Origin: Bacteroidales bacterium | GTDB taxonomy: Bacteria; Bacteroidota; Bacteroidia; Bacteroidales; P3 | Reading direction: 5' to 3' | Assembly: GCA_017522255.1 (NCBI GenBank) | Contig: JAFWZP010000071.1 | Location: 1-34,572, forward strand | DNA length: 34,572 nt | Made by a program: the position numbers and the translations under genes | Shown here: piece after piece, positions 9,738-19,160 of the stretch | Layout of the letters: each line of letters begins with the position of its first letter | How positions within the stretch are numbered: position 1 is the stretch's first letter | The notes under the pieces: model-generated | What the model was told of the DNA's origin: nothing | Database searches by the model: none | What the model saw: only the letters and a program-made list of their open reading frames with translations

Positions 9738-10175
9738 ATGGGACGTAGAAAACATGATAGTGCTGAAGCACGCAAAGAAGCCAAAAAAACTATATATATG
9801 GCAAAGTTGGTAAACAATCCGACTTCGCCGAGAAAAACTCGTTTAGTGGCTGATTTAATTCGTGGATTAGATGTTGATAAAGCTTTGGGTATATTGCAAT
9901 ATAGTCCAAGAGAATCTGCACCTAAGATGCGTAAGCTTTTGTTATCTGCTATTGCTAATTGGCAAGCAAAAAATGAAGGTAAGAGAATTGAAGATAACGA
10001 ATTGTACATCAAATATATAATGGTTGATGACGGTCGTCAGATGAAAAGATTGCGCACTGCTCCACAAGGAAGAGGATACAGAATTAGAAAACGTTCTAAT
10101 CATATAACTATGATATTAGGAAATAGATTAGATGAGAAAAAAGTATCATCAATTCCTCAAAAAGAAGAAGAATAA
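9738..10175 (+). CDS. rplV: 50S ribosomal protein L22
   Basis: 145 residues. The core matches L22 from NNPTSPRKTRLVADLIRG onward, with the tunnel-lining beta hairpin at the MKRLRTAPQGRGYRIRKRS segment and the strand SNHITMIL. The first 25 residues (MGRRKHDSAEARKEAKKTIY) form the basic N-terminal extension I know from Bacteroidota L22. There is also a short acidic-basic C-terminal tail. It contacts all domains of 23S rRNA and narrows the exit tunnel together with L4. Confidence 0.98.
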   Translation: MGRRKHDSAEARKEAKKTIYMAKLVNNPTSPRKTRLVADLIRGLDVDKALGILQYSPRESAPKMRKLLLSAIANWQAKNEGKRIEDNELYIKYIMVDDGRQMKRLRTAPQGRGYRIRKRSNHITMILGNRLDEKKVSSIPQKEEE

Positions 10176-10205
10176 AATTAGTAAATTACAAAGAGAATAA
10201 ACAGA

Positions 10206-10952
10206 ATGGGACAAAAAACTAACCCAATAGGTAACAGATTAGGAATCATCAGAGGATGGGATTCCAATTGGTATGGTGGTAGAAAGTTCGAGCAAAAATT
10301 AGTGGAAGATGATAAAATCAGAAAATACTTGAATGCTCGTCTTGCGAAAGCCGGTATATCAAAGATATATATCGAAAGAACCTTAAAACTGTTGACCGTA
10401 ACAATAAACACTGCTAGACCAGGTTTGATTATAGGAAAAGCCGGTTCGGAAGTTGATAAGTTAAAAGAAGAATTAAAGAAGGTAACAGGAAAAGAAGTTC
10501 AGATTAATATCTCTGAAGTGAAACGTCCGGAAGTTGATGCAGTTTTGGTTGCTCAAAATATTGCAAAACAAATAGAGGGTCGTGTTCAATATCGTAGAGC
10601 TATTAAAATGGCTATTGCTTCTACAATGAGAGTTGGTGCAGAAGGTATAAAAGTTTCTGTGTCGGGACGTATTGGTGGAGCAGAAATGGCTCGTACTGAA
10701 CATTACAAAGAAGGAAGAACCCCACTTCATACTTTGCGTGCTGATATTGATTATGCTCACGCAGAAGCTCATACTACTTATGGTAGAATAGGCGTAAAAG
10801 TATGGATATGCCGTGGACTTGTTTATGGTAAAAGGGAGTTAGTACCATCTACAGTAGGTGGACCTCAAAAAGAGAAAAGACTAGCACCTCACGGAGCAAA
10901 TCGTCAGGCATCCGGTTCTCGTCAAAAAAGAAGTAGAAATAATAAAGGTTAA
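10206..10952 (+). CDS. rpsC: 30S ribosomal protein S3
   Basis: 248 residues. It starts [20 protein letters not shown]. The N-terminal KH domain shows the [14 protein letters not shown] version of the GxxG loop, and the C-terminal domain contains [13 protein letters not shown] and [13 protein letters not shown] basic tail (about 225-248, rich in Lys, Arg and Ser) extends the end. S3 lines the mRNA entry channel, with helicase activity together with S4 and S5 in E. coli. It sits 24 bases before rplP. Confidence 0.99.
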   Translation: MGQKTNPIGNRLGIIRGWDSNWYGGRKFEQKLVEDDKIRKYLNARLAKAGISKIYIERTLKLLTVTINTARPGLIIGKAGSEVDKLKEELKKVTGKEVQINISEVKRPEVDAVLVAQNIAKQIEGRVQYRRAIKMAIASTMRVGAEGIKVSVSGRIGGAEMARTEHYKEGRTPLHTLRADIDYAHAEAHTTYGRIGVKVWICRGLVYGKRELVPSTVGGPQKEKRLAPHGANRQASGSRQKRSRNNKG

Positions 10953-10976
10953 AAATTTCAATAAAGAAAAGTAACA

Positions 10977-11402
10977 ATGTTACAGCCGAAAAAAACAAAA
11001 TATAGAAAGCAGCAGAAAGGTAGAATCAAAGGTAACGCTCATAGAGGTTATGAACTCTCTTTCGGTACTTTTGGTATCAAGTCTTTAGAGACATGTTTTA
11101 TTACAGGTAGACAAATAGAGGCTGCACGTCAAGCGGTAACACGTCACATGAAACGTGAAGGACAAATATGGATACGTATATTTCCGGATAAGTCTATAAC
11201 CAAGAAACCAAACGAAGTACGTATGGGTAAAGGTAAGGGTGCTCCTGAATATTTCGTTGCTCGTGTTATGCCGGGAACTGTGTTGTTCGAATGCGAAGGT
11301 GTTTCGATGGAAGTAGCAAAAGAAGCGTTGCGTTTAGCTGCACAAAAATTACCTGTTACAACTAAATTTGTTGTAAAAAGAGATTATGTAGAAGAAGCTT
11401 AA
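10977..11402 (+). CDS. rplP: 50S ribosomal protein L16
   Basis: 141 residues with the start [16 protein letters not shown], the family signature [20 protein letters not shown] and [16 protein letters not shown]16 is a late-assembling 50S protein next to the A-site tRNA elbow. Normal length, in canonical order; rpmC starts 15 bases after the stop. Confidence 0.99.
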   Translation: MLQPKKTKYRKQQKGRIKGNAHRGYELSFGTFGIKSLETCFITGRQIEAARQAVTRHMKREGQIWIRIFPDKSITKKPNEVRMGKGKGAPEYFVARVMPGTVLFECEGVSMEVAKEALRLAAQKLPVTTKFVVKRDYVEEA

Positions 11403-11417
11403 TAACAATAAGAAAAG

Positions 11418-11627
11418 ATGAAAAACCAATTAGTATTAAAAGAGCTTTCGACTGCTGAAGTTCAGGAAAGATTGGATGTGGAGAGAGCATTATTGCAAAA
11501 AATGAAAATAAATCATGCAATATCTCCTATCGAAAACCCAAATAAAATTAAAGAAAGTAGAAAAATTATTGCCCGTTGCATGACTGAACTTCGCAAACGA
11601 GAAATTGCTGAAAACGGTAGGCAATAA
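11418..11627 (+). CDS. rpmC: 50S ribosomal protein L29
   Basis: 69 residues forming the expected two antiparallel helices, MKNQLVLKELSTAEVQERL and the second helix around NPNKIKESRKIIARCMTELRKRE. L29 lies at the exit-tunnel rim beside L23. It is recognised by position between L16 and S17 as well as by sequence. The gap to rpsQ is 31 bases, A/T-rich and without visible structure. Confidence 0.97.
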   Translation: MKNQLVLKELSTAEVQERLDVERALLQKMKINHAISPIENPNKIKESRKIIARCMTELRKREIAENGRQ

Positions 11628-11658
11628 AGGAGCAATTAAATTTAATCCAAATTAGACG

Positions 11659-11913
11659 ATGGAAAGAAATTTAAGAAAAGAAAGAATAGGTCTTGTTGTG
11701 AGCAATAAAATGGAGAAATCTATTGTTGTTTTGGTAGAACGCAAGGTGAAGCATCCGAAATACGGAAAATTCGTAAAAAAGAGTACCAAATTCATGGCTC
11801 ATGATGAAAAGAATGAATGCAACATTGGAGATACTGTAAGAATAATGGAAACAAGACCATTAAGTAAAAACAAATGTTGGAGATTAGTTGAAATAATAGA
11901 AAGAGCTAAATAA
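11659..11913 (+). CDS. rpsQ: 30S ribosomal protein S17
   Basis: 84 residues, an OB-fold primary rRNA-binding protein. It begins [20 protein letters not shown] and carries the signature segments [19 protein letters not shown] and [21 protein letters not shown]17 binds helices 7 and 11 of 16S rRNA early in assembly. The rplN ATG follows two bases after the stop, so the S10 and spc gene groups are fused without a break. Confidence 0.98.
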   Translation: MERNLRKERIGLVVSNKMEKSIVVLVERKVKHPKYGKFVKKSTKFMAHDEKNECNIGDTVRIMETRPLSKNKCWRLVEIIERAK

Positions 11914-11915
11914 TT

Positions 11916-12284
11916 ATGATACAACAAGAAACAAGATTGGTAGTTGCTGATAATAGCGGTGCAAAAAATGCACTTTGTATAAGAGTACTTGGTGGTACAA
12001 AAAGAAGATACGCATCGGTTGGTGATAAAATAGTTGTTGCTATTAAAGATGCATTACCTTCAGGCAACGTAAAAAAAGGAGCTGTTTCAAAAGCTGTTGT
12101 TGTTCGCACAAAAAAAGAAGTGAGACGCCAAGATGGTTCTTACATTCGTTTTGACGACAATGCATGTGTGTTGTTGACTGCTACAGATGAGTTGCGTGGA
12201 ACACGTATTTTTGGACCTGTAGCACGTGAATTACGCGAAAAACAATATATGAAAATTGTTTCATTAGCTCCTGAAGTTTTATAA
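11916..12284 (+). CDS. rplN: 50S ribosomal protein L14
   Basis: 122 residues, the standard length, beginning [20 protein letters not shown] and containing [27 protein letters not shown] and the ending SLAPEVL. L14 takes part in intersubunit bridges with 16S rRNA helix 14 and is the target of the silencing factor RsfS in other bacteria. It is the first gene of the spc group. Confidence 0.99.
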   Translation: MIQQETRLVVADNSGAKNALCIRVLGGTKRRYASVGDKIVVAIKDALPSGNVKKGAVSKAVVVRTKKEVRRQDGSYIRFDDNACVLLTATDELRGTRIFGPVARELREKQYMKIVSLAPEVL

Positions 12285-12307
12285 AGTAAAAAATACTTGG
12301 AAAAGAT

Positions 12308-12622
12308 ATGAAATTGCACGTAAAGAAAGGGGATATGGTTAAGGTACTTGCAGGTGATGATAAAGGCACTATTGCAAAAATCTTAGCAGTATATCCTGAA
12401 AAGAATCGCGCCATTGTAGAAGGAGTTAACGTAATTAAAAAGCATACGAAACCGAATGCTAAAAATACGCAAGGTGGCATAATAGAAAAAGAAGCTCCTA
12501 TTCATATTTCGAACTTAATGCTTGTAGAAAATAAGGTTGCTACAAGAATAGGTAGAAAAATAGATGAAAAAACAGGTAAATTAGTGCGTTACTCTAAAAA
12601 ATCAGGGGAGGTGATTAAATAA
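12308..12622 (+). CDS. rplX: 50S ribosomal protein L24
   Basis: 104 residues with a clear N-terminal KOW motif ([20 protein letters not shown]) and the segment [13 protein letters not shown]24 is an assembly initiator that binds the 5' domain of 23S rRNA near the tunnel exit. The stop codon overlaps the start of rplE (TAATG), a typical arrangement for translational coupling. Confidence 0.98.
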   Translation: MKLHVKKGDMVKVLAGDDKGTIAKILAVYPEKNRAIVEGVNVIKKHTKPNAKNTQGGIIEKEAPIHISNLMLVENKVATRIGRKIDEKTGKLVRYSKKSGEVIK

Positions 12623-13179
12623 TGGAATATACACCAGCATTAAAAGAAAAATACAAGAAAGAGATTGTTCCTGCATTGACAAAAGAGTATAACTATGGAA
12701 CAGTTATGCAAGTACCTCGTTTGGTAAAAATAACTTTGAACCAAGGTCTTGGTAAAGCTGCTATTGCAGATAAGAAGGTTATAGATCAAGGTATAGAAGA
12801 AATGACATTGATAACAGGTCAAAAGGCTGTTGCAACGAAATCGAAGAAGGATATTTCTAACTTTAAGTTGAGAAAAGGAATGCCTATAGGTGTTCGCGTA
12901 ACGTTGCGTGGCGATAAAATGTACGAATTTTTGGAACGTTTGATTACCGCTTCGATTCCTCGAATTAGAGATTTTAGAGGTATCAACGATAAAGGATTTG
13001 ATGGAAAGGGTAATTACACTTTTGGTATTTCTGAACAAATTATCTTTCCTGAAATAGATATTGACAAAATAGGACGTATCCAAGGAATGGACATTACTTT
13101 TGTAACAACAGCTAATACTGATAAAGAAGCAATGTCATTGTTGAAAGAATTTGGTTTACCATTTAAAAATCAAAAATAG
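12622..13179 (+). CDS. rplE: 50S ribosomal protein L5
   Basis: 185 residues. It begins [19 protein letters not shown] and has the signature region [12 protein letters not shown], the [20 protein letters not shown] segment and IPRIRDFRG. The C-terminal [24 protein letters not shown] is typical. L5 belongs to the 5S rRNP with L18 and forms a bridge to S13 in the 30S head. Its ATG overlaps the rplX stop codon. rpsN follows after 5 bases. Confidence 0.99.
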   Translation: MEYTPALKEKYKKEIVPALTKEYNYGTVMQVPRLVKITLNQGLGKAAIADKKVIDQGIEEMTLITGQKAVATKSKKDISNFKLRKGMPIGVRVTLRGDKMYEFLERLITASIPRIRDFRGINDKGFDGKGNYTFGISEQIIFPEIDIDKIGRIQGMDITFVTTANTDKEAMSLLKEFGLPFKNQK

Positions 13180-13184
13180 AGAAA

Positions 13185-13484
13185 ATGGCTAAGGAATCAA
13201 TAAAAGCGAGAGAACGCAAAAGAGAAAAAATGGTAGCAAAATATGCTACTAAACGTGCTGCTTTAAAAGAAATGGTACGTGTAGGAAGTCCGGAAGAAGT
13301 AGAGAAAGCTGTAATAGCTTTGCAAAAATTGCCAAAAAATGCATTGCCTGTTCGTTTACACAATCGTTGTAAATTAACAGGTCGTCCAAAAGGATATATG
13401 CGTCAATTTGGTATTTCGCGTATCAACTTCCGCGAAATGGCTATTTCTGGATTAATACCGGGCGTTAAAAAAGCAAGTTGGTAA
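13185..13484 (+). CDS. rpsN: 30S ribosomal protein S14, zinc-free long form
   Basis: 99 residues, matching the longer S14 type found in E. coli rather than the 61-residue zinc-ribbon type. Only one cysteine is present ([17 protein letters not shown]), so the CXXC pairs that bind zinc are absent. The C-terminal [24 protein letters not shown] is the conserved rRNA-binding part. S14 assembles late into the 30S head near S3 and S10. The gene is in its normal place between L5 and S8. Confidence 0.98.
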   Translation: MAKESIKARERKREKMVAKYATKRAALKEMVRVGSPEEVEKAVIALQKLPKNALPVRLHNRCKLTGRPKGYMRQFGISRINFREMAISGLIPGVKKASW

Positions 13485-13526
13485 AAAGAGAAATAAATAA
13501 TCGTTAAACACAAAATAGTAACGAAA

Positions 13527-13925
13527 ATGGTAACAGATCCAATTGCAGATTACTTGACTCGAATGAGAAATGCTATTATGGCAAAGCACAGAGTCGTTGA
13601 GATACCTGCATCAAATTTAAAGAAAGAAATAACAAAAATCCTTTTTGAGAAAGGATATATTTTAAATTATAAATTTGATGAAGAAGCAAAACCTCAAACT
13701 ATAAAAATTGCTTTAAAATATCATCCTGTAACCAAAATGTCGGCTATAACAACATTGACAAGAGTAAGTAGCCCTGGTTTGCGTAGATATGTAGGAGTAG
13801 AAAAAATGCCTAGAGTATTGAATGGATTAGGTATTGCAATAGTTTCTACATCTAAAGGTTTGATGACAGATAAAGAAGCTCGCAGTTTGAATGTGGGTGG
13901 TGAGGTATTATGTTACATCAGCTAA
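13527..13925 (+). CDS. rpsH: 30S ribosomal protein S8
   Basis: 132 residues, starting [16 protein letters not shown], with the C-terminal signature [21 protein letters not shown]8 is a primary 16S rRNA-binding protein of the central domain. In E. coli it represses spc operon translation by binding the L5 leader; I did not recognise a corresponding mimic here. The 42-base gap before it is A/T-rich without visible structure. Confidence 0.99.
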   Translation: MVTDPIADYLTRMRNAIMAKHRVVEIPASNLKKEITKILFEKGYILNYKFDEEAKPQTIKIALKYHPVTKMSAITTLTRVSSPGLRRYVGVEKMPRVLNGLGIAIVSTSKGLMTDKEARSLNVGGEVLCYIS

Positions 13926-13954
13926 TTCAGTAAAAAGATAGGAGAATAATAGAA

Positions 13955-14509
13955 ATGTCAAGAATAGGTAAATTACCCATACAATTGCCAGCAGGAGTAG
14001 AACTATCTGTATCTTCGGAAAATGAAGTAACAGTAAAGGGACCACTAGGAGTGTTAACTCAAAAAGTAGATCCATGTATTTCGTTTTCCATTGAAGAAGG
14101 CGTTGTTCATTTAACTCGTCAATCTGACGCAAAAGAACATAAATCGAAACATGGATTATACCGCGCTTTGGTAGCTAATATGGTAACAGGAGTATCTCAA
14201 GGATTTAAAACTGTACAAGAAGTTATCGGAGTAGGTTATAAAGTTCAAGCAAATGGTCAAGTGTTAGAAATGTCGTTAGGATATTCTCACAACATTTACT
14301 TTGAATTACCCAAGGAGGTAAAAGTAGAAACTTTGACTGAAAAAGGTAAAAATCCCCTAATAACTTTATCTTCGATAGATAAACAATTATTAGGACAAGT
14401 TGCAGCAAAAATACGCTCGTTGCGTAAACCTGAACCTTACAAAGGAAAGGGTATTCGTTTCCAAGGTGAAGAAGTACGTAAGAAAGCTGGTAAAGCTGCT
14501 GCTAAATAG
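13955..14509 (+). CDS. rplF: 50S ribosomal protein L6
   Basis: 184 residues with two similar alpha/beta domains. It begins MSRIGKLPIQLPAGVELSVS and ends with the signature LRKPEPYKGKGIRFQGEEVR and a basic Lys/Ala tail. L6 sits at the base of the L7/L12 stalk close to the sarcin-ricin loop and the factor-binding site. Normal length and order, 24 bases before rplR. Confidence 0.99.
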   Translation: MSRIGKLPIQLPAGVELSVSSENEVTVKGPLGVLTQKVDPCISFSIEEGVVHLTRQSDAKEHKSKHGLYRALVANMVTGVSQGFKTVQEVIGVGYKVQANGQVLEMSLGYSHNIYFELPKEVKVETLTEKGKNPLITLSSIDKQLLGQVAAKIRSLRKPEPYKGKGIRFQGEEVRKKAGKAAAK

Positions 14510-14533
14510 TATAAATTTAAAAAGTAGATACTA

Positions 14534-14887
14534 ATGGCAACAAAAAAAGATATAAGAAGAACAAAGATTAAATATAGAATTCGTCATAAAGTAAGCGGAA
14601 CAGAAACAACACCTCGCTTAACTGTATTTAGAAGCAACAAAGAAATATATGCTCAATTGATTGACGATGTAAAGGGTGTAACACTAGTGGCTGCTTCTTC
14701 GTTAGAAAAAGCAGTTGAAAAGAGTGGCACAAAGATAGAAATGGCGGCAAAAGTAGGTAAATTGGTAGCCGAAAGAGCTCTTGCTTCGGGAATTAATTCC
14801 GTAGTATTTGACCGTAATGGTTATTTATATCACGGACGTGTTAAATCGTTGGCTGATGCAGCCAGAGAAGGAGGATTAAAATTCTAA
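14534..14887 (+). CDS. rplR: 50S ribosomal protein L18
   Basis: 117 residues. The basic N-terminal arm ([19 protein letters not shown]) is followed by the 5S rRNA-binding fold [20 protein letters not shown] and the C-terminal [20 protein letters not shown]18 binds 5S rRNA together with L5 and helps dock it into the central protuberance. rpsE starts five bases after the stop. Confidence 0.99.
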   Translation: MATKKDIRRTKIKYRIRHKVSGTETTPRLTVFRSNKEIYAQLIDDVKGVTLVAASSLEKAVEKSGTKIEMAAKVGKLVAERALASGINSVVFDRNGYLYHGRVKSLADAAREGGLKF

Positions 14888-14892
14888 AGATT

Positions 14893-15411
14893 ATGGCAGA
14901 CATAAACGTAAAAAGAGTAAAATCGAGCGAAATAGAATTTAAAGATCGTCTCGTAGCAATTAATAGAGTAACCAAAGTAACTAAAGGTGGTAGAACATTT
15001 AGTTTTTCGGCCATTGTTGTTATAGGAAATGAAAATGGCGTTGTTGGTTATGGCTTAGGTAAAGCGAAGGAAGTAGCAGCTGCTGTTCAAAAAGGAGTGG
15101 ATGATGCAAAGAAGAATCTTATAAGAGTTCCTATTTTGAAAGGTACAGTACCTCACGAACAAATTGGTAAATATAGTGGTGCAAAAGTATTTTTGAAACC
15201 TGCAGCTCCTGGAACCGGAGTTATCGCCGGTGGTGCAATGCGTGCTGTTTTGGAAAGTGTTGGTGTTACAGATGTGTTAGCTAAATCTAAAGGATCATCG
15301 AATCCTCATAGTGTTGTTAAAGCTACTATCAATGCTTTATTACAAATGAAAGATCCTTATATGGTAGCTCAATTAAGAGGTATCTCTATGGATAAAGTTT
15401 TTAATGGTTAA
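14893..15411 (+). CDS. rpsE: 30S ribosomal protein S5
   Basis: 172 residues. An N-terminal dsRBD-like half (about 15-80, with [20 protein letters not shown] and [17 protein letters not shown]) is followed by the C-terminal half with [21 protein letters not shown]5 lies on the back of the 30S subunit, and with S3 and S4 rings the mRNA entry. The loop residues around VTKGGR, where spectinomycin-resistance changes occur in other species, look ordinary. Confidence 0.99.
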   Translation: MADINVKRVKSSEIEFKDRLVAINRVTKVTKGGRTFSFSAIVVIGNENGVVGYGLGKAKEVAAAVQKGVDDAKKNLIRVPILKGTVPHEQIGKYSGAKVFLKPAAPGTGVIAGGAMRAVLESVGVTDVLAKSKGSSNPHSVVKATINALLQMKDPYMVAQLRGISMDKVFNG

Positions 15412-15437
15412 TAAACGACTAATAATAATTTGGTGAG

Positions 15438-15617
15438 ATGAAGATTTTAAGAATTAAACAAGTTAAAAGTATGATTGGTCGTCCAGCACGCCAAAAGAGA
15501 ACTTTAGAAGCATTGGGATTAAGAAAAATCAATCATGAACGTGAAGTTCAAGCTACTCCTGAAATATTGGGAATGATTGAAACTGTAAAACACTTAATCA
15601 CAGTAGAAGAAATTTAG
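15438..15617 (+). CDS. rpmD: 50S ribosomal protein L30
   Basis: A 59-residue gene that short-ORF filters would miss. The ATG at 15438 gives MKILRIKQVKSMIGRPARQ, then RTLEALGLRKINHEREVQ and the end VKHLITVEEI. This is the complete L30 fold with its conserved SMIGRP motif and LGLRKI helix start. L30 binds 23S rRNA domain II and the 5S region. It lies between rpsE and rplO exactly as in the classical spc operon, 26 bases after rpsE, with GGTGAGATG at the start codon. Confidence 0.97.
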   Translation: MKILRIKQVKSMIGRPARQKRTLEALGLRKINHEREVQATPEILGMIETVKHLITVEEI

Positions 15618-15648
15618 TTAGTACTATATAAATTATAAAAGAAAAGAT

Positions 15649-16116
15649 ATGAATTTAAGTAGTCTTAAGCCGGCAGAGGGATCTGTAAAGAAATCAAAAC
15701 GTATTGGTAGAGGTCAAGGTTCTGGAAAAGGAGGTACTTCTACACGTGGTCATAAAGGAGCAAAATCTCGTTCGGGCTACTCTCGTAAAATAGGATTCGA
15801 AGGAGGTCAAATGCCTTTGTATAGAAGAGTTCCTAAGTTCGGTTTTAAAAATATAAATCGTGTTGAATACATCGCTATAAATGTAGATGTATTAAATGAT
15901 TTAGCTGCGAATAAAAATATTACATCTTTTGATGTTGAAGTATTAAAACAAAATGGTTTGATATCTTCGAATGATAAAGTAAAAATCTTAGGTAGAGGCG
16001 AATTGACTGTAAAAATCGACGTTACTGCACATGCTATATCTAATTCAGCTAGAAAAGCTATTGAAGATAAGGGTGGAATTGTTACTTTATTAGGTTCGAA
16101 AACTAACGAAGAATAA
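15649..16116 (+). CDS. rplO: 50S ribosomal protein L15
   Basis: 155 residues, slightly longer than average. The glycine- and arginine-rich N-terminus contains KRIGRGQGSGKGGTSTRGHK, then GFEGGQMPLYRRVPKFGFKN, and the C-terminal globular part ends IEDKGGIVTLLGSK. L15 is an intermediate assembly protein that threads into the 50S core. Its usual partner secY begins 19 bases downstream. Confidence 0.99.
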   Translation: MNLSSLKPAEGSVKKSKRIGRGQGSGKGGTSTRGHKGAKSRSGYSRKIGFEGGQMPLYRRVPKFGFKNINRVEYIAINVDVLNDLAANKNITSFDVEVLKQNGLISSNDKVKILGRGELTVKIDVTAHAISNSARKAIEDKGGIVTLLGSKTNEE

Positions 16117-16135
16117 AATAATAAGCTAATTTTCT

Positions 16136-17482
16136 ATGAAGAGATTAATCACTACAATTAAAAACATCTGGGCTATCGAGGATCTTCGGAAACGAATACT
16201 ATATACACTATCGTTGGTATTGGTTTATCGTATAGGTTCGTATGTCGTGCTTCCCGGTGTTGATCCTAGCCAACTTGGGGGATTGCAAAACCAAACACAA
16301 GAAGGTATAATGGGATTATTAAATATGTTTTCTGGTGGAGCTTTTGCCAATGCTTCCATTTTTGCATTAGGAATCATGCCCTACATTACGGCATCTATTG
16401 TTGTACAGTTGTTGGTGATGGTAGTGCCTTATTTTCAAAAAATGCAGCGAGAAGGGGAGAGTGGTCGTCGTAAAATGACTCAAATAACACGTTATTTGAC
16501 AATTCTTGTTACGATACTACAAGGTCCGGCGTACATAGCTAATATGGTTACTCAGTTGGGTGCCTCTCCTACAGCGATATATCCTTTTGACGGCAGCGCT
16601 CCAAGTACATTTTTTTGGATAACAAGTATCATTATATTAACTAGTGGTACATTATTCGTAATGTGGTTAGGAGAACGTATTACAGATAAAGGTATAGGAA
16701 ATGGTATTTCATTGTTAATTATGGTGGGTATCATTGCACGTTTGCCTTTCGCTCTCGTTGGGGAATTAGGTTCTCGTATGGAAGAAGGTGGTGGATTGAT
16801 CATGTTCTTAGTAGAGATTGTAATTTGGTTAGTTGTAATTTTGCTTTGTATTCTTTTGGTTCAAGGTACAAGAAAAATTCCTGTACAATATGCCAAACGT
16901 GTTATAGGAAACAAACAATATGGGGGTGTGCGCCAATATATTCCTTTAAAAGTGAATGCAGCAGGTGTTATGCCTATAATTTTTGCACAAGCAATAATGT
17001 TTGTTCCTATCACGCTATTAGGTTTTTCTAATTCGGAATCAGGCTTTTTGGCTGCTTTTTCGGATTTTAATGGCTTTTGGTATAATTTTGTATTTGCAAT
17101 ATTAATCATAGCATTTACTTTCTTTTATACAGCCATTGCTATTAATCCTAATCAAATGGCCGATGATATGAAGAAGAATGGTGGTTTTATTCCGGGTGTT
17201 AAACCTGGAAAGAAAACTGCAGAATATTTGGAATCTATATTATCCAAAATTACTCTACCAGGTTCAATTTTCTTGGCGATTGTGGCTATATTGCCTGCAA
17301 TTGTAAGTTTACTAGGTGTTAATTCTCAATTCGCACAATTTTATGGTGGTACTTCTTTGTTGATTATGGTAGGTGTTATTTTAGATACATTGCAACAAAT
17401 AGAAAGCCACTTGTTGATGCGTCATTATGATGGGTTGACAAAAACTGGTCGTATAAAAGGTCGTTCTTCGTTACCAGCATAA
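16136..17482 (+). CDS. secY: Protein translocase subunit SecY
   Basis: 448 residues of a polytopic inner-membrane protein with ten predicted helices. The first hydrophobic segment is LYTLSLVLVYRIGSYVVLPG, and the plug-region sequence GLLNMFSGGAFANASIFALG follows. GERITDKGIGNGISLLIM is the highly conserved loop, and PGVKPGKKTAEYL lies in the cytoplasmic loop that receives SecA and the ribosome. SecY is the channel through which signal-peptide proteins leave the cytoplasm. That includes the lipoprotein and T9SS substrates encoded in this window, which cross the inner membrane by Sec first. adk, often next in other phyla, is absent; map starts 10 bases later. Confidence 0.99.
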   Translation: MKRLITTIKNIWAIEDLRKRILYTLSLVLVYRIGSYVVLPGVDPSQLGGLQNQTQEGIMGLLNMFSGGAFANASIFALGIMPYITASIVVQLLVMVVPYFQKMQREGESGRRKMTQITRYLTILVTILQGPAYIANMVTQLGASPTAIYPFDGSAPSTFFWITSIIILTSGTLFVMWLGERITDKGIGNGISLLIMVGIIARLPFALVGELGSRMEEGGGLIMFLVEIVIWLVVILLCILLVQGTRKIPVQYAKRVIGNKQYGGVRQYIPLKVNAAGVMPIIFAQAIMFVPITLLGFSNSESGFLAAFSDFNGFWYNFVFAILIIAFTFFYTAIAINPNQMADDMKKNGGFIPGVKPGKKTAEYLESILSKITLPGSIFLAIVAILPAIVSLLGVNSQFAQFYGGTSLLIMVGVILDTLQQIESHLLMRHYDGLTKTGRIKGRSSLPA

Positions 17483-17492
17483 ATAGATAGTA

Positions 17493-18260
17493 ATGATACT
17501 TCTAAAAAGTCAAGAAGAAATAGAATTAATAAGAAAGAGTTCTTTACTTGTTGGAAGAACATTGGCAGAGGTTGGAAAATACATTAAGCCCGGTGTTACT
17601 ACTGCTTTCTTGGATAGGATTGGTGAACAGTTTATCAGAGATAACGGAGCAACACCGGTATTTAAAGGCTATGGAGGATTTCCTTCGGCATTGTGTATTT
17701 CAATTAATGACGAAGTAGTACATGGGTTTCCTTCTGTTGAACGTTTCTTAGAAGAAGGTGATATAGTTTCAATTGATTGTGGTACTGATTTGAATGGTTT
17801 TATTGGAGATTCAGCATACACGTTTATTGTTGGAGAGGTAAAACCTGAAGTGGCGAAATTATTGAAAGTTACCAAAGAAGCTCTATATTTGGGAATTGAG
17901 AAATGTGTTGAAGGAAACAGATTAGGAGATATTGGATATGCAATACAAAATCATGTGGAAAAGAACGGTTTTTCGGTTGTTCGAGAAATGTGTGGACATG
18001 GTGTTGGTATAAAATTGCATGAAGATCCGAATATATGTAATTATGGTCGTCCGGGCACAGGTCCACTTTTGAAAGCAGGAATGGTTTTTGCCATAGAGCC
18101 TATGGTTAATATGGGGTCAAAAAATATCAAATTTATTAATGATGGATGGACACCGATAACTAAAGATGGCAAACCGTCGGCTCATTTTGAGCATGATGTT
18201 GCTGTAGGTAAAGAGAAAGCGGATTTGCTATCAAGTTTTGAAGAGATAGAAAAACAATAA
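17493..18260 (+). CDS. map: Type I methionine aminopeptidase
   Basis: 255 residues, the compact bacterial form. It removes the initiator Met from new proteins after deformylation. All five metal ligands are in place: Asp95 (SIDCG), Asp106 (GDSAYTF), His169 (GHGVG), Glu202 (AIEPM) and Glu233 (HFEHDVAV). They sit at nearly the same numbering as in E. coli Map. The N-terminus MILLKSQEEIELIRKSS is typical. It lies directly between secY and infA, the common order in bacteria that lack adk here, and is likely co-expressed with the ribosomal proteins it helps mature. Confidence 0.98.
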   Translation: MILLKSQEEIELIRKSSLLVGRTLAEVGKYIKPGVTTAFLDRIGEQFIRDNGATPVFKGYGGFPSALCISINDEVVHGFPSVERFLEEGDIVSIDCGTDLNGFIGDSAYTFIVGEVKPEVAKLLKVTKEALYLGIEKCVEGNRLGDIGYAIQNHVEKNGFSVVREMCGHGVGIKLHEDPNICNYGRPGTGPLLKAGMVFAIEPMVNMGSKNIKFINDGWTPITKDGKPSAHFEHDVAVGKEKADLLSSFEEIEKQ

Positions 18261-18284
18261 AAAACAATAAAGAACATAATAATT

Positions 18285-18503
18285 ATGGCAAAACAATCTT
18301 CTATACAATTAGATGGAACAGTAGTAGAGTCGTTGGGAAACGCAATGTTCCGTGTTGAATTAGAAAATGGACATGTTATTATTGCTCATATTTCAGGTAA
18401 GATGCGTATGCATTACATAAAAATATTACCTGGTGATAAAGTGCAGATAGAGATGTCTCCTTATGACTTGACGAAAGGAAGAATTACTTATCGACATAAA
18501 TAA
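18285..18503 (+). CDS. infA: Translation initiation factor IF-1
   Basis: 72 residues, the standard length, a single S1-type OB fold: [20 protein letters not shown], then [20 protein letters not shown] and the ending [14 protein letters not shown]-1 blocks the A site during initiation and helps IF-2 and IF-3. The gene sits between map and rpmJ as in many spc operons. Confidence 0.98.
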   Translation: MAKQSSIQLDGTVVESLGNAMFRVELENGHVIIAHISGKMRMHYIKILPGDKVQIEMSPYDLTKGRITYRHK

Positions 18504-18532
18504 GAATAAAAACAGATAAAATAAAATTAAAA

Positions 18533-18649
18533 ATGAAAGTAAGAGCATCTGTAAAGAAAAGATCCCCGGAATGTAAAGTCGTTCGTAGAAAAGGGGTAGT
18601 TTATGTAATCAACAAAAAAAATCCTAAGTTTAAACAAAGACAAGGATAA
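18533..18649 (+). CDS. rpmJ: 50S ribosomal protein L36, zinc-free form
   Basis: A 38-residue gene too short for ordinary ORF lists. It reads [20 protein letters not shown], then [18 protein letters not shown]. The family frame is clear, but of the zinc-ribbon ligands (Cys-Cys-Cys-His) only Cys14 remains. The others are Ser11, an Asn near position 27 and Phe33, so this is the zinc-independent version, as commonly seen in Bacteroidota. It lies between infA and rpsM, with 30-base gaps on each side. Confidence 0.95.
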   Translation: MKVRASVKKRSPECKVVRRKGVVYVINKKNPKFKQRQG

Positions 18650-18679
18650 AATAACTAATTAAAGAATAGAAATCAGTTT

Positions 18680-19057
18680 ATGGCAAGAATTGCAGGTATT
18701 GATTTACCCAAAAACAAAAGAGGAGAAATAGGTTTGACCTATATTTTCGGCATTGGAAAGAGTACTGCCCAAAAGATTTTGAATAAGGCAGGAATTGATG
18801 TAAACAAAAAGGTGCAAGACTGGACAGATGACGAACAAAATGCTATTCGTAATATTATTAACGAAGAGTATAAAGTTGAAGGAGCATTGCGTTCTGAAGT
18901 CCAAATGAACATCAAACGATTGATGGATATTGGATGTTATAGAGGTATTCGTCATCGTTTAGGATTGCCTTTGCGTGGACAAAGTACAAAAAACAATGCA
19001 CGTACTCGTAAGGGTAAAAAGAAAACAATTGCTAACAAGAAAAAAGCACCTAAGTAA
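18680..19057 (+). CDS. rpsM: 30S ribosomal protein S13
   Basis: 125 residues. It starts [20 protein letters not shown], has the helix-two-turn-helix around [18 protein letters not shown] and the C-terminal signature [20 protein letters not shown] followed by a basic tail that reaches the P-site tRNA. S13 forms intersubunit bridges with L5. It is the first gene of the alpha group. The 103-base gap to rpsK is the longest inside the spc and alpha part of the cluster and contains a possible hairpin. Confidence 0.99.
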   Translation: MARIAGIDLPKNKRGEIGLTYIFGIGKSTAQKILNKAGIDVNKKVQDWTDDEQNAIRNIINEEYKVEGALRSEVQMNIKRLMDIGCYRGIRHRLGLPLRGQSTKNNARTRKGKKKTIANKKKAPK

Positions 19058-19081
19058 AAAATAGCAAGAAATGAGGTGCGA

Positions 19082-19118
19082 CCAGTTACGGATTATATTT
19101 TGATTTAGAAGTAATTGG
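19082..19118 (+). promoter_or_regulatory. Possible mRNA hairpin between rpsM and rpsK
   Basis: CCAGTTAC at 19082-19089 can pair with GTAATTGG at 19111-19118 (8 bp, one G-U), leaving a 21-base A/T-rich loop. It is followed by the perfect palindrome GTTTAATTAAAC at 19129-19140, just upstream of rpsK. No T-tract follows, so a terminator is unlikely; a ribosomal-protein binding site or processing site is possible. The assignment rests on complementarity alone. Confidence 0.35.
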
Positions 19119-19160
19119 AGAACAAATGGTTTAATTAAACAAGAAAAGTTTAAAAAGAAA

